Source: Gammaproteobacteria bacterium (GTDB lineage Bacteria; Pseudomonadota; Gammaproteobacteria; Pseudomonadales; Azotimanducaceae). Taken from it: DNA of 64,000 nucleotides. The notes under the pieces are model-generated. The model was not told the origin of the DNA. It did no database searches and saw nothing but the letters and a program-made list of their open reading frames with translations. The number at the start of each line of letters is the position of its first letter. Positions within the stretch are counted from its first letter, which is position 1. Shown one piece after another: positions 33,762 through 43,708 of this stretch. The translations under genes and the position numbers were made by a program. The stretch is from NCBI GenBank assembly GCA_026709365.1, contig JAPOTD010000008.1, forward strand, positions 1 through 64,000. The letters are read 5' to 3'.

Positions 33762-34781
33762 ATGCCCTGGTTGAAGATCAGCGTCGAGGCGGCCGGCGCT
33801 TCGGCGGAGACACTGGCCGAGCGGATGCTGGCCTGCGCCGCCTTGTCGGTGTCCTTTCACAAAACAGCTGCCCGCTCCCCGGTGGCTGGCGGGTTGCGTC
33901 GGCGCCAGCGGCAGCCCATTCAGGGACGAGACAAGGGCTTGGATGGCAGCGGAATGGTCGGGGACGAGGTGATCGAGCCGCCGCCGGGGGCGGTTCCGCT
34001 CTGGCCCCAGGTGACCGTGACCGGGCTATTCCCGCCGAGCGTGGACGCCCAAGCATTGAACTCGGCGCTTGGCGCCATTGGCGCAAGCCGCATTGCTTGG
34101 CTGCGCGATGAGGATTGGGCCGCTCCCTGCCCGGGCGATGCGCCCGAACTGCGCTTCGGCGACCGTCTGGCGGTCGTCCCCCGCGATGCCCCGCCCCCCT
34201 GTGCGCATGAAGCGACCCCGATTCAAGGCGAGGGCGAGGCAATCCGGACCCTGCCCCACCGAGCGGCTGGGTTGCCTGACGCCACCCTGCGGTTGGATCC
34301 GGGCCTGGCCTTCGGCTCTGGACAGCATCCGACCACGCGATCCTGCTTGGCGTGGCTGGCGGATGCCCGCCTTGAGGGGTGCTCGGTGCTCGACTACGGC
34401 TGCGGTTCGGGCATTCTCGGCATCGCCGCCGCGCTGCTCGGCGCGGTTCGCATAGTGGCCGTCGATGTCGAGCCGCAGGCGCTTTCGGCGACGCAGGCGA
34501 ATGCCGGCTTCAACGGCGTCGCCTTGGATGCCGTCACCACCCCAGATGCCCTTGCGCGACAACCGGCATTTGACCTGGTGCTGGCCAACATCCTCGCCAA
34601 CACCCTGATTGAAGTGGCCCCGATGCTCAGTAGCTGTTTAACTGCCGGCGGGCAATTGGTTCTGGCAGGCCTCTTGGAGACGCAGATCGACGCGGTGGCG
34701 GCAGCCTACGCAAGCCTCGCCTTTGAGCCGCCGTCCATTGACGGCGAGTGGGCGCGCCTGACGGGGCGGCGGCGTGACTGA
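33762..34781 (+). CDS. prmA: Ribosomal protein L11 methyltransferase
   Basis: SAM-dependent trimethylation of ribosomal protein L11. The C-terminal methyltransferase has FGSGQHPTTRSCL, VLDYGCGSGILGIAA and LVLANILANTL. At 339 residues it exceeds the usual ~295. The excess is an Arg/Gly-rich in-frame insertion at about residues 36-70, between LSVSF and VIEPPPGAVPLWP, segments that are nearly adjacent in relatives. The insertion is in the N-terminal substrate-binding domain. Confidence 0.93.
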   Translation: MPWLKISVEAAGASAETLAERMLACAALSVSFHKTAARSPVAGGLRRRQRQPIQGRDKGLDGSGMVGDEVIEPPPGAVPLWPQVTVTGLFPPSVDAQALNSALGAIGASRIAWLRDEDWAAPCPGDAPELRFGDRLAVVPRDAPPPCAHEATPIQGEGEAIRTLPHRAAGLPDATLRLDPGLAFGSGQHPTTRSCLAWLADARLEGCSVLDYGCGSGILGIAAALLGAVRIVAVDVEPQALSATQANAGFNGVALDAVTTPDALARQPAFDLVLANILANTLIEVAPMLSSCLTAGGQLVLAGLLETQIDAVAAAYASLAFEPPSIDGEWARLTGRRRD

Positions 34782-35382
34782 GCGCACAGCCCATTTCGCC
34801 GTTGAGTGTCCTCAATGCGGCACCCGCTTCCGCGCTTGCCAAGAGGACCTTGCGGCTGCGCAGGGGCGCTTGCGCTGCGGTGCCTGCCTGCAAGTCTTTC
34901 GCGTCCTAGAGGCGCCCCCCACTAGGCGCAGGGGCCTTGGGGCGTCCTTTCCCGCTTGGGTGGTGGTCGGCCTAGTCCTCGCCCTGACGGCCTTGGCCGT
35001 GCAAGTCGCTTGGCTGCAGACCGGCTACCGCGCCCGCAACCTGGAGATCAGCCGCCATGCGGAATCGCCGGGCGCGCTCGCCGTGCAGTTCGTCGTCCTC
35101 CACGATGCGCGCATTCCGGCGCCCTTTCCCGCCTTTGACATTGAGTTCGCCACCATCGGGGGAGAGCCGGTGGGCAGCCGGCGGTTCCGCCCCGGCGACT
35201 ATCTCGAGGCCGAGCCGCCGCAAGCCGAATGGCGGGCCCACCTGCGCTTGCTGAACCCTGAAACCGCCCACCCGGTGACGGTGACTGTCCCCCATCCCGG
35301 CGCCGCAGCGGCGCAGGTGACGATCTCGTTTCCTTCGCGATCCATAACGCGATTCTCAACGGGGTTTACAATGAGTTGGTGA
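34774..35382 (+). CDS. Zinc-ribbon/DUF3426 membrane protein
   Basis: 202 residues. The N-terminal MJ0042-type zinc ribbon has CPQCGTRF and [10 protein letters not shown]. One membrane span follows ([20 protein letters not shown]), then a periplasmic DUF3426 domain ([19 protein letters not shown]). The GTG start overlaps the prmA stop. In relatives this gene sits between prmA and dusB-fis. Here the next gene is purH, so dusB and fis are missing. Confidence 0.88.
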   Translation: MTERTAHFAVECPQCGTRFRACQEDLAAAQGRLRCGACLQVFRVLEAPPTRRRGLGASFPAWVVVGLVLALTALAVQVAWLQTGYRARNLEISRHAESPGALAVQFVVLHDARIPAPFPAFDIEFATIGGEPVGSRRFRPGDYLEAEPPQAEWRAHLRLLNPETAHPVTVTVPHPGAAAAQVTISFPSRSITRFSTGFTMSW

Positions 35383-36929
35383 TGAAGCCCCGATTTGCCC
35401 TGCTCAGCGTATCCGACAAGACCGGCGTGGTTGAACTGGCGGCTGGGTTGCGCGAACTGGGGCTGGAAATCCTTTCCACCGGCGGCACCAGCCGGACGCT
35501 TGCCGAAGCGGGCCTGCCGGCGACCGAAGTCGCCAGCCACACCGGCTTCCCTGAAATCATGGACGGGCGAGTGAAGACCCTGCATCCGAAGATTCATGGC
35601 GGCATCCTTGGGCGCCGGGGGGTCGATGGCGAGGTGATGGCCGCGCATGGCATCGCTGCCATTGATTTGGTGGTGGTCAATCTCTACCCCTTCGCCGATA
35701 CCATCGCCAAGGCCGACGTCACCGATGCCCTGGCCATCGACAACATCGACATTGGCGGGCCGGCCCTGATTCGCTCCGCCGCCAAGAACCACGCGGATGT
35801 TCTGGTGGTGGTCGATCCAATGGATTACTCGGACGTGCTGGCGGCGTGGCGGGCGCGGCGCATCGATCCGGACATGCGCCGGCGCTTCGCCGCCAAGGCA
35901 TTTCGTCACACTGCCGCCTATGACAGCGCCGTGGCGGCCTACTTCGGGCGCAGCGACGCGACATCGGAGAGTCTGCCGGATGCGCTCAAGCTGGTCTATC
36001 GCAAGCGGCAAGCCATGCGCTACGGCGAGAATCCCCATCAGGAGGCGGCGTTCTACGCGGGCAATGCGGTGCCGCCGGGAACGATTGCCGTCGCCGAGCA
36101 GTTGCAGGGCAAGGCGCTGTCCTACAACAACATCGTCGATGCCGACGCCGCCTTGGAGTGCGTCAAGACCTTCGCCGAGCCGGCCTGCGCGATCGTCAAG
36201 CACGCCAACCCCTGCGGCGTGGCCTTGGGCGTCGATCTTGGCGAAGCCTACGAGCGGGCCTTTGCCACCGATCCCACCTCGGCCTTCGGCGGCGTCATCG
36301 CCTTCAACCGCGAACTCGACGGCCCCGCGCTTGCCGCGCTGCTGGAGCGGCAGTTCGCCGAAGTGGTCATCGCTCCGACCATTGCGCCCTCCGCGGTGGC
36401 CGTCGCCCGCGCCAAGCGCAACCTCCGTCTGTTGAGCTGCGGACCATTCGCCGACGCCGACCGCGGCGTCGAGCTCAAGAGCGTGGGCGGCGGGTTGCTG
36501 GCGCAGACCGCCGATGCGCTGGAGGTGGATGAAGCGGCGCTCAAGGCGGTGACCGAGCGCCAGCCCACCGCCGAGGAGGCACGGGACTTGCGATTCGCTT
36601 GGCGGGTGGCTTGGTTCGTCAAGTCCAACGCCATCGTCTATGCCCGCAATGGTCAGACCATCGGCATTGGCGCAGGCCAGATGAGCCGCGTGGTCAGCGC
36701 CCGAGTCGCCGCCCTGAAGGCGGCGGACGAAGGGCTGGAAGTAGCTGGGGCGGTCATGGCGTCGGACGCCTTTCTGCCGTTCCGCGATGGCCTGGACGCC
36801 GCCGCCGAAGCCGGAGTGACGGCGGTGATCCAACCGGGCGGCTCGGTGCGGGACGCAGAGGTGATCGAAGCGGCCAACGAGCACGGCCTGGCCATGCTAT
36901 GTACTGGCATTCGCCACTTTCGGCACTGA
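35382..36929 (+). CDS. purH: Bifunctional AICAR transformylase/IMP cyclohydrolase
   Basis: Last two steps of IMP synthesis. 515 residues from ATG 35382, which overlaps the preceding stop. N-terminal cyclohydrolase: [30 protein letters not shown] and NLYPF. C-terminal transformylase: [25 protein letters not shown] and the catalytic Lys-His. TTG 35376 in frame is a less likely start. Followed by purD, as usual. Confidence 0.97.
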   Translation: MKPRFALLSVSDKTGVVELAAGLRELGLEILSTGGTSRTLAEAGLPATEVASHTGFPEIMDGRVKTLHPKIHGGILGRRGVDGEVMAAHGIAAIDLVVVNLYPFADTIAKADVTDALAIDNIDIGGPALIRSAAKNHADVLVVVDPMDYSDVLAAWRARRIDPDMRRRFAAKAFRHTAAYDSAVAAYFGRSDATSESLPDALKLVYRKRQAMRYGENPHQEAAFYAGNAVPPGTIAVAEQLQGKALSYNNIVDADAALECVKTFAEPACAIVKHANPCGVALGVDLGEAYERAFATDPTSAFGGVIAFNRELDGPALAALLERQFAEVVIAPTIAPSAVAVARAKRNLRLLSCGPFADADRGVELKSVGGGLLAQTADALEVDEAALKAVTERQPTAEEARDLRFAWRVAWFVKSNAIVYARNGQTIGIGAGQMSRVVSARVAALKAADEGLEVAGAVMASDAFLPFRDGLDAAAEAGVTAVIQPGGSVRDAEVIEAANEHGLAMLCTGIRHFRH

Positions 36930-36955
36930 AGCCTAGCTGGGAGGGATGGGCCCTG

Positions 36956-38245
36956 ATGAAGGTGTTGGTGACGGGCAATGGCGGCCGCGAGCATGCGTTG
37001 GCTTGGCGTGCCAGCTTGGCGGCGTCGGTCTCAAGGGTGTACGTGGCGCCCGGCAATGCGGGCACGGCGCTTGAGGCCAACGTCGAGAACGTACCGATTG
37101 CGGTGGATGACTTCGCCGGTTTGGCGGCGTTTGCCCGGCGTGAGGGAATCGATCTCACGATCGTCGGCCCGGAGGCGCCCTTGGTGGATGGCTTTGCCGA
37201 CTACTTCGCCGAACGGGGCCTGCGCTGCTTCGGGCCGAGCCGCAAGGCCGCCCGATTGGAGGGATCCAAGGCATTCGCCAAGGCGTTTTTGCAGCGTTGG
37301 GGCATCCCAACGGCGGCCTCGGAGACCTTCACGTCGCTGGCGGACGCCAAGGCGTACGTGCGTGAATGCCCCCTGCCGGTGGTCGTCAAGGCTGACGGCC
37401 TGGCCGCTGGCAAGGGCGTGGTCATCGCGCCGGCGTTGGCCGAGGCCGAGGCGGCGCTGGAATCCATGCTGTCGGGAGCCGCGTTCGGCGATGCCGGGCG
37501 CTGCGTAGTGGTGGAGGAGTTCCTCCAAGGCGAGGAGGCCAGCTTCATCGCCCTCTGCGATGGCCGAACCGCCCTGCCCTTCGCCAGCTCCCAAGACCAC
37601 AAAGCCGCCTTCGATGGCGATGTGGGTCCGAACACCGGCGGCATGGGCGCCTACTCCCCGGCGCCGGTGGTCAGCGATGCGGTTCACGACCGCATCATGG
37701 GCGAGATCATGACCCCCACCCTCAGGGGCATGGCGGCGGAGGATGCGCCCTACTTGGGCTTTCTCTATGCGGGCCTGATGATCGCGGCGGATGGTTCGCC
37801 GAAGGTCATTGAGTTCAACTGCCGCTTTGGCGACCCGGAGGCGCAGCCGGTGATGATGCGCCTGCAGTCCGACTTGGCGGCGCTGTGCGACGCGGCCTTG
37901 GACGGGGCGCTCAAGAGCCGGACGCTGCGCTGGGACGAGCGCGCCGCCCTCGGCGTGGTGATGGCATCCGGCGGCTATCCGGGCAAGTACGCGACCGGCC
38001 ATCCCATCGCCGGCCTCGCTGCCGCCGAGACCCCGGAATGCAAGGTCTTTCATGCCGGCACGGCGCTCGATGACGACACGGTGCTGACCAGCGGCGGGCG
38101 CGTCCTGTGCGTGACCGGATTGGGCGGCAACGTCACGCAGGCTTGTCGGAGTGCCTACCGAGGCGTTGCGCGAATAAGCTGGCAGGATGCCCGTCATCGC
38201 TCAGACATCGGTTACCGAGCTCTAGCGAGAGAGGCGGGCGGTTAG
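36956..38245 (+). CDS. purD: Phosphoribosylamine-glycine ligase
   Basis: Second step of purine synthesis, ATP-dependent joining of glycine to phosphoribosylamine. 429 residues from ATG 36956 with GGGAGG upstream. [13 protein letters not shown], the ATP-grasp core ([24 protein letters not shown]) and a normal C-terminal domain. A longer open frame upstream only runs through purH in another frame. Confidence 0.96.
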   Translation: MKVLVTGNGGREHALAWRASLAASVSRVYVAPGNAGTALEANVENVPIAVDDFAGLAAFARREGIDLTIVGPEAPLVDGFADYFAERGLRCFGPSRKAARLEGSKAFAKAFLQRWGIPTAASETFTSLADAKAYVRECPLPVVVKADGLAAGKGVVIAPALAEAEAALESMLSGAAFGDAGRCVVVEEFLQGEEASFIALCDGRTALPFASSQDHKAAFDGDVGPNTGGMGAYSPAPVVSDAVHDRIMGEIMTPTLRGMAAEDAPYLGFLYAGLMIAADGSPKVIEFNCRFGDPEAQPVMMRLQSDLAALCDAALDGALKSRTLRWDERAALGVVMASGGYPGKYATGHPIAGLAAAETPECKVFHAGTALDDDTVLTSGGRVLCVTGLGGNVTQACRSAYRGVARISWQDARHRSDIGYRALAREAGG

Positions 38246-38306
38246 CTTACGGAACGTTCAGCGATAACGACTTCCAGCCAGCCGGGGCGCCTGCCATGCT
38301 GGCTGC

Positions 38307-39197
38307 ATGGTTAAGCACTTGCTGAAACGATTCGAGGCCTTTGAGGCCTTGGCCGCCGCCGAGCTTTCCGGGGTCGCCCGCCACACCCAGATCATCAGCA
38401 TTCCGGCCAACCGCTGGGTACTGCGCGAAGGCCGAACGCTCAGCGGCAGCTACTATCTGGTCCAAGGCCGGGTGCGGCTGTTCCTGCCCACCGCCGTGGT
38501 CGGCCACCGCTCGCGTGACGCCCGCTCGCCGCTTTATCCCGGCCATGCCGCCATCCGCACCCTCACCGCCGCGCGCCTGCTGCACGTGGACACCGCTTCG
38601 GTGGCCTTGCTGTTGGGCCGGGCGGACCTGCAGCCGAAGCAGGAGGTGCTGCTGCCCTGGGAGCAGCGCTTTCTCGGCTCGCCGCTCATGCGCCGCCTGG
38701 ACGCCGGCGTTTGGCAGAAGCTGTTCAGCGAGCTGGATGAGCAGCCCTTCGCGGCGGGCGACGACCTGGTCACCGAGGGCGACCCGGCGGGCGACTTCCT
38801 GGTTCTGAAGTCCGGCAGCGCCGCCGTGCGCCGTGATGGCCGCACGTTGGCGCAATTGGCGCCGGGGGATTTCTTCGGCGAGGACGCCCTCATCACCAAC
38901 GGTCGCCGCAACGCCACGGTGAGCGCCCTGGAGGCGGGCGCAGTCCTGCGGCTGCCGAAGGACCGGTTCACGGCACTGCTGCTGGACCGGGTGGTGCGCT
39001 TTGTCGAATGCTCCGATGCCGGCGTTGATCTCGACATTGGCCAGCCCGGCGCGTTGGCCAAGCTCCGCCATACCGCAATCGCCTTGGACCCCAACCAGCG
39101 CTACCAAGTCATCGGCGGACGCCCGGAGGAGCGGGCGCTGGCGACTTTCATATTGGCCCAGAAGGGTTTTGACGCTTGGGCGATGGCGGAGGGCTGA
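38307..39197 (+). CDS. Tandem cyclic nucleotide-binding domain protein
   Basis: 296 residues with two cNMP-binding beta-barrels. The first (about 10-105) is degenerate. The second (about 125-235) keeps PGDFFGEDALITNGRRNATV, close to the phosphate-binding cassette. There is no HTH or catalytic domain. The C-terminal 60 residues resemble a small globular end. Probably a signal-sensing adaptor. Ligand unknown. Confidence 0.75.
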   Translation: MVKHLLKRFEAFEALAAAELSGVARHTQIISIPANRWVLREGRTLSGSYYLVQGRVRLFLPTAVVGHRSRDARSPLYPGHAAIRTLTAARLLHVDTASVALLLGRADLQPKQEVLLPWEQRFLGSPLMRRLDAGVWQKLFSELDEQPFAAGDDLVTEGDPAGDFLVLKSGSAAVRRDGRTLAQLAPGDFFGEDALITNGRRNATVSALEAGAVLRLPKDRFTALLLDRVVRFVECSDAGVDLDIGQPGALAKLRHTAIALDPNQRYQVIGGRPEERALATFILAQKGFDAWAMAEG

Positions 39198-39232
39198 CGT
39201 GACCGACCAAAGGACGTCCATTCCAGTCAACA

Positions 39233-39257
39233 AACGCATCCGCAAAGCGGGTGCGCC
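39233..39257. repeat. Family A repeat, partial second hairpin
   Basis: CGCATCCGC-AAA-GCGGGTGCG, one wobble from the family A second stem. It lies just ahead of the HIT gene and could affect its leader. Confidence 0.4.
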
Positions 39258-39291
39258 GTTACCATCAGCGCGGTTTTCCGCTACAGTCCGC

Positions 39292-39672
39292 ATGACCCTG
39301 CAACGTGCGCCGCACCGGAGCGATGAATTGGTCGAAGACTGCATCTTCTGCAAGATCGTAAACAAGGAACTGCCCGCTGACATCGTTTTCGAGGACGATG
39401 AGCTGATCGCGTTCAACGACATCAGCCCCCAAGCGCCGGTCCATGTGCTGGTGGTGCCCAAGGCGCACATCGCCACCTTGAACGACTTGGACGAAGGCCA
39501 TGCCGGGCTCCTGGGCCGGATGGTGCTGCGGGCTCAAGCGCTGGCCGAGGCCCGCGGCATTGACGAGGACGGCTATCGATTGATCCTGAACTGCAACGCC
39601 GACGGTGGCCAGACCGTCTTTCACATCCACCTGCATCTGCTCGGCGGCCGTCAGCTGCGGGCGCTGGGGTAG
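39292..39672 (+). CDS. HIT family purine nucleoside phosphoramidase (HinT-like)
   Basis: 126 residues from ATG 39292. DCIFCKIVNKELPADIVFED, HVLVVPKAHI and the C-terminal histidine triad VFHIHLHLLGG are all present. Hydrolyses AMP-phosphoramidates in relatives. TTG 39330 with GGAG upstream is an alternative start that would still keep the whole domain. Confidence 0.92.
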   Translation: MTLQRAPHRSDELVEDCIFCKIVNKELPADIVFEDDELIAFNDISPQAPVHVLVVPKAHIATLNDLDEGHAGLLGRMVLRAQALAEARGIDEDGYRLILNCNADGGQTVFHIHLHLLGGRQLRALG

Positions 39673-39677
39673 TAGCC

Positions 39678-40301
39678 ATGGTGATCGACGAAGCCATCAG
39701 CCAGTTCGACCGGGCGCTGCGGACCCTAACGGGGCAGCTAAGCGCCCGGCGGCCCAGTCCCGGCGCCGAAGTCCCGGAAGCGCCGCTCGACGAGGCGGAG
39801 CGGCGCCACGCCGGTGGCCTGATGCGCGTGAACCATACCGGCGAAGTGTGCGCCCAGGCACTCTACGAGGGCCAGGCCCTGACCGCCCAGCGGGACCGGG
39901 TGCGGGCCAAGCTCAAGAGCGCTGCCGAGGAGGAGTCCGACCACCTGGCCTGGTGCGCTGAACGCTTGCGGGAACTCAATGCGTCCCCCAGCCTGCTCAA
40001 CCCGCTGTTCTATGCCGCCTCCTACGCCATCGGCGCGCTGACCGGCCTAGCGGGCGACAAGGTGAGCTTGGGCTTTGTGGAGGCCACCGAGGATCAGGTC
40101 TGCGACCACTTGGACCGCCACTTGAAGGCGCTGCCGGAAGGTGATGACCGCAGCCGCGCCACCATCAACGGCATGCGCGCCGACGAGGCCCGCCACGGCG
40201 CCGCAGCCCTTGAGTCCGGAGGTGCGCCGTTCCCCCCAGCGGCGAAAGCGGCCATGACGGCGCTGTCCCGCGTCATGACTGAAACGACCTACCGAATTTA
40301 G
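39678..40301 (+). CDS. coq7: Demethoxyubiquinone hydroxylase
   Basis: Di-iron monooxygenase for the C6 hydroxylation in ubiquinone synthesis. 207 residues. Iron ligands lie in RVNHTGEVCAQALYEGQ, EEESDHLAWC and the later EATEDQVCDHL and ADEARHG segments. Starts five bases after the HIT gene. Presence implies aerobic ubiquinone-dependent respiration. Confidence 0.95.
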   Translation: MVIDEAISQFDRALRTLTGQLSARRPSPGAEVPEAPLDEAERRHAGGLMRVNHTGEVCAQALYEGQALTAQRDRVRAKLKSAAEEESDHLAWCAERLRELNASPSLLNPLFYAASYAIGALTGLAGDKVSLGFVEATEDQVCDHLDRHLKALPEGDDRSRATINGMRADEARHGAAALESGGAPFPPAAKAAMTALSRVMTETTYRI

Positions 40302-40344
40302 CTTCGCGAAGCCTGAGTCGAGAGGTTGCTTTCCTAACGCCGCA

Positions 40345-40854
40345 CTATTCGACCGTCCACGGAGCGCCGCGAGCTGGAGTGTTTCGATCACAAATGACGG
40401 GGTGGGCGTCAACTGCTTTCAGGTTCTTGCCTCTGAGTTTCTGCAACAAACTGGCGGGATCGATGGGCTTCGGCCGCAACCTCGATGGCTTGGAGGGTTG
40501 TTCCAAGTGCAGCACGACTCGCCATCTGCGATTCACTGCCAGTGCTTTCTTTGCGAGCTCTTTCTCACTGCCATCATTGGCGTTTTTCGCCGCCGCTGCC
40601 AGCCCTGCCAAGGTATCTCGCACTTTGACTGCCAGCTCTTGATCAATATCGATCGTTTTTGTGCGGGGATGTTTTCGGTAGTCCTTGATCTCGACCAGCC
40701 AGCACACGCCTTTCTCAACACAGACAATGTCAACGGCTTGAGAGTTCGCGACGGATTGGAACTGTTTTTGATAGAAGGTCCAGTCATCGTACTTACTCGC
40801 CAGGCAGTTGTCGGGGAAGCGAAAAGTTAGAGAACCTTCAACTATGGTTGTCAA
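40345..40854 (-). CDS. Nuclease-like partner of AAA ATPase
   Basis: 169 residues. VDIVCVEKGVCWLVEIKDYR fits a PD-(D/E)XK-type site (acidic residue, then Glu-x-Lys). The rest has a long charged helix and a basic C-terminal half. The TTG start overlaps the stop of the ATPase gene (TTGA), so the two are made together. It may be the effector of a two-gene defence module. That is inference from architecture; I do not recognise a named system. Confidence 0.65.
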   Translation of the reverse strand: MTTIVEGSLTFRFPDNCLASKYDDWTFYQKQFQSVANSQAVDIVCVEKGVCWLVEIKDYRKHPRTKTIDIDQELAVKVRDTLAGLAAAAKNANDGSEKELAKKALAVNRRWRVVLHLEQPSKPSRLRPKPIDPASLLQKLRGKNLKAVDAHPVICDRNTPARGAPWTVE

Positions 40855-41921
40855 GCTTCCGGCTCCATCTCGGAACTGAAAAAATCAACGAAGCGATCCG
40901 ACTGCTCGAGATCCTCATCCAACAGGAGCAGCGGGTCTATGGACCCGATGTCGTGGCTTTGGGACACTTCCACGCCACCATCGCCCCGGCTGAGCGCGAA
41001 GTACTTTTGCTCGACTTCGGCGAACTCATCCTTAAGAAGAATCTCGAACTCCCGCAACAGAAACAAGCTGTGTGTGGCTACCAAAACCTGCACGCCCGCC
41101 TTACAGATGCCGAGCATCGCCTTAGCGATCTCACGAATCAGCCTCGGATTCAGATTGGACTCAGGCTCGTCCCAAAACAGGCACCCCTTGTCGAGCAGGG
41201 AGCCGGTGGAAATCAAACGAACGAGCATGGCAATTTTGCGCCAGCCTTCCGCGACCAGCGCCATCTCCATGTTGCTGGCGTTGAATGGCTTCAAGTAAAA
41301 GCGGCCGTTTGCGTCCAGCACGACCCGTCCGCCGAGTTGCCGCTCCAGCGGCTCAATCAAGTCGCCGATGGTTTCTTCCCGAGGCCCTCGCAATGCCGGA
41401 GCGCCGAGCAGCAGGCAAGTATCCCGCCAAGTCTCATCAAACTCCAAATGACGGGTCTCGTAGAGCGGGACAAATCCCGGATATAGGGTCAGCAGTTCTC
41501 GAGTGGGCAGGAAAACCGGCGGCTTGTCTTGCCATTTGGCGGGAACGCGATCGACGATCGTTTCGGATTTTGCCCGCGAGGAGAACCGAAACGTCAAGGA
41601 TGTCTTGGGTTGCCTGAAACTCATCTTCACTTCGCTACTGTTGTAGCCCCTCTGGCGATGCACCAGACGGCCTAGGCGGTCCTCCGGGCGAAAGACGCTG
41701 GAGATCTTCTCAGCGATGCGGCGCTGCAAAAGCGTCTTGGTGGGCGGCTCCTTGCGTCGTTTGCGCTCCTCAGCGCTCATGGCCATGACTGCGTAGGGGA
41801 GCTTTAGCAGGTGCGTCTTGCCCGTTCCATTGGCGCCGACAATGACGTTGAGGCCTTTGGCGAATTCCAAATCAGCCGTTTTGAAGACCGTGAAATCCTT
41901 AATTTCTAGAGACTTGAGCAT
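40851..41921 (-). CDS. ABC/SMC-type AAA ATPase of a two-gene module
   Basis: 356 residues of the AAA_15/21 (RecF/OLD-like) group: LEIKDFTVFKTADLEF, Walker A VGANGTGKTHLL, Walker B CLFWDEPESNLNP and VLVATHSLFLLREF with the H-loop His. There is no Toprim domain, so it is not an OLD nuclease by itself. The coupled downstream gene supplies a nuclease-like domain. Inserted between coq7 and an oxidoreductase, an accessory position. Confidence 0.85.
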   Translation of the reverse strand: MLKSLEIKDFTVFKTADLEFAKGLNVIVGANGTGKTHLLKLPYAVMAMSAEERKRRKEPPTKTLLQRRIAEKISSVFRPEDRLGRLVHRQRGYNSSEVKMSFRQPKTSLTFRFSSRAKSETIVDRVPAKWQDKPPVFLPTRELLTLYPGFVPLYETRHLEFDETWRDTCLLLGAPALRGPREETIGDLIEPLERQLGGRVVLDANGRFYLKPFNASNMEMALVAEGWRKIAMLVRLISTGSLLDKGCLFWDEPESNLNPRLIREIAKAMLGICKAGVQVLVATHSLFLLREFEILLKDEFAEVEQKYFALSRGDGGVEVSQSHDIGSIDPLLLLDEDLEQSDRFVDFFSSEMEPEA

Positions 41922-42085
41922 CTGCCCCGCTCTCCATGGAAGCGCGATGGTTGGTCATTGTAAGCCATAGGCCATCCGCTCCGCCGTCGAGCCAAGGGAG
42001 GCGCCGCCCACGAGAAGCCCCTAGATCAACGCCGTTTCGTCTTGCCGCGGGCGTACTCGAACACATCCCCTGCTCGCTCAACCGC

Positions 42086-43708
42086 CTACTTCCTGCCCGT
42101 CAGCGCGGCTCTGAGGGTTTCCGCCAACCGCAGCGCCAAGGCGGCGATGGTGAGGGTTGGATTGGCGGTGCCCGAGGTGGGGAAGACCGCCGAGCCGACG
42201 ATGTGAAGGTTGTCGTGGTCGTGGCAGCGCAGCGTCGGATCCACGACCGAATGCGCCGGGTCATCGCCCATGCGGCAGGTGCCGATGATGTGGCCGGCGC
42301 CTTGGAACTCCGGATGGTGATGGACTTCCGTGGCTCCCAACTTGGCAAAGATGCGGTCATGGATGCCTTGCGCTGCGGCCAAGCCGTCCCCGGCGTAGTC
42401 GCCGACCGCGTAGTGCAGGCGCGGCAGCGGCACCCCGTATAGATCCTTGTCCTGGGCGTCGAGCACCACCCGGTTGCCGGCCTGCGGCAACTGCTCGGTC
42501 AGGGAGGCCAGTTCCACGTGCCGGGAGGCTTGGTCAACAACCGCGTTGCGCAGGGCCTCCCCGCGCAGCCCCGAGGCCGCCAAGGCGCGGGCCGAGGTCA
42601 GCGCCCCGCCGGTGCCCCAAGTCCAGCCACCGTTGCCGATCTGGATGCGCAGGCAGGCGCGGGCCGAGCGCACCGCGTCGTCGCGCAGGTTTTCGATCCC
42701 CGACGTGGACAGCGGGCCGCGGTACGGCCAAACAGGCTCGCCCGCCAGCGCCCAACTCAGTTGAATGGGATGATCCATGAGGTTGCGCCCCACCTGATCC
42801 GAACGGTTGGCCACCCCGGCCGGCGTGCGTTCCGAGCGCGAGTGCAGCAGCAGGCGCGGCGTCTCGATGGCATGGGCGGCCATGACGTAGCAGCGGCCTT
42901 GGGCGATCCCTTCGCTCAAGTCCGGATGGCGGAAGCGAATGGCGGCGATGCGTCCGTTGGCATCGGTTTCCACCTTGGTGGCCGTGGCCCGTTCCTGCAC
43001 CGCAGCGCCCAGCCGCTCCGCCTTGCGCAGATGCACGGTGGCGTCGTACTTGGCCTGAACCGGGCACAGCGGGATGCAGCTCGCGCTGCCGCAGCAAGCG
43101 GGACGGCCATCATGGACCGTCGAGTTGCGCGCCTGGGGCGTTGCCCGCACCTCCAAGCCGCTGCCCTCAAGGGCCCGCTCAAACACCCGGTCTAGATGGG
43201 ACGGCTCGATCGCCGGCAGCGGAAAGCGCCCCGACCGCGGGGAGCCCAAGTCCTCGCTCGAATCCCCGGCCACCCCCAGCGCTCTTTCCGCCACCAAGTA
43301 GAAGGGCTCGAGCTCGTCATAGCCGATGGGCCAATCGACGCCGTGGCCGTAGAGGCTATTCAAGCGAAAGTCGTTGGGCAGGAAGCGCAGGCAGGTGCCC
43401 AGCCAATGCCAGGTGGTGCCGCCCACGGCCTTGAGGTAAGTGCTTTTGAAGCGGTCGGGGCCCGACTGCCGGTACCAGTGTCCGCCGTCAGCGCTCAACG
43501 GGAAGTCCGCCTCCGGCGTGGCTGGATAGGGGCTTTCGGGGGTCTTGACCGGCGCATCGAAGTAGCGCGCCAAGGCCTGGGCGCGATCAGTTCGCGAACC
43601 GGCCTCCAGCACGGCCACCCCGATGCCCGCCCGAGCCAGCCGTTCAGCCACCAAGGCCCCGGCCACCCCCGACCCGACGATGACGACGTCGGCTGCAACT
43701 GCCTTCAT
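42086..43708 (-). CDS. GMC oxidoreductase, large subunit of membrane dehydrogenase
   Basis: 540-residue FAD protein. ADVVIVGSGVAGALVAERL binds FAD, VGGTTWHWLGTC follows, ACCGSASCIPLCPVQAKYD is Cys-rich as in gluconate/sorbitol dehydrogenase large subunits, and GTCRMGDDP with VVGSAVFPTSGTANP closes the GMC C-terminus. Its ATG overlaps the stop of the small-subunit gene. Oxidises a sugar or sugar alcohol; which one is not visible. The third, cytochrome c, subunit of such complexes is not adjacent. Confidence 0.85.
   Translation of the reverse strand: MKAVAADVVIVGSGVAGALVAERLARAGIGVAVLEAGSRTDRAQALARYFDAPVKTPESPYPATPEADFPLSADGGHWYRQSGPDRFKSTYLKAVGGTTWHWLGTCLRFLPNDFRLNSLYGHGVDWPIGYDELEPFYLVAERALGVAGDSSEDLGSPRSGRFPLPAIEPSHLDRVFERALEGSGLEVRATPQARNSTVHDGRPACCGSASCIPLCPVQAKYDATVHLRKAERLGAAVQERATATKVETDANGRIAAIRFRHPDLSEGIAQGRCYVMAAHAIETPRLLLHSRSERTPAGVANRSDQVGRNLMDHPIQLSWALAGEPVWPYRGPLSTSGIENLRDDAVRSARACLRIQIGNGGWTWGTGGALTSARALAASGLRGEALRNAVVDQASRHVELASLTEQLPQAGNRVVLDAQDKDLYGVPLPRLHYAVGDYAGDGLAAAQGIHDRIFAKLGATEVHHHPEFQGAGHIIGTCRMGDDPAHSVVDPTLRCHDHDNLHIVGSAVFPTSGTANPTLTIAALALRLAETLRAALTGRK

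Noticed and set aside
36599..38245. 548-aa form of PurD
   Set aside because: The first 119 codons overlap purH in another frame. The family start [12 protein letters not shown] at 36956 has GGGAGG upstream.
40302..40316. AGCTTCGCGAAGC palindrome after coq7 as terminator
   Set aside because: Short stem without a following T-run. It may be a chance palindrome or an eroded repeat arm.
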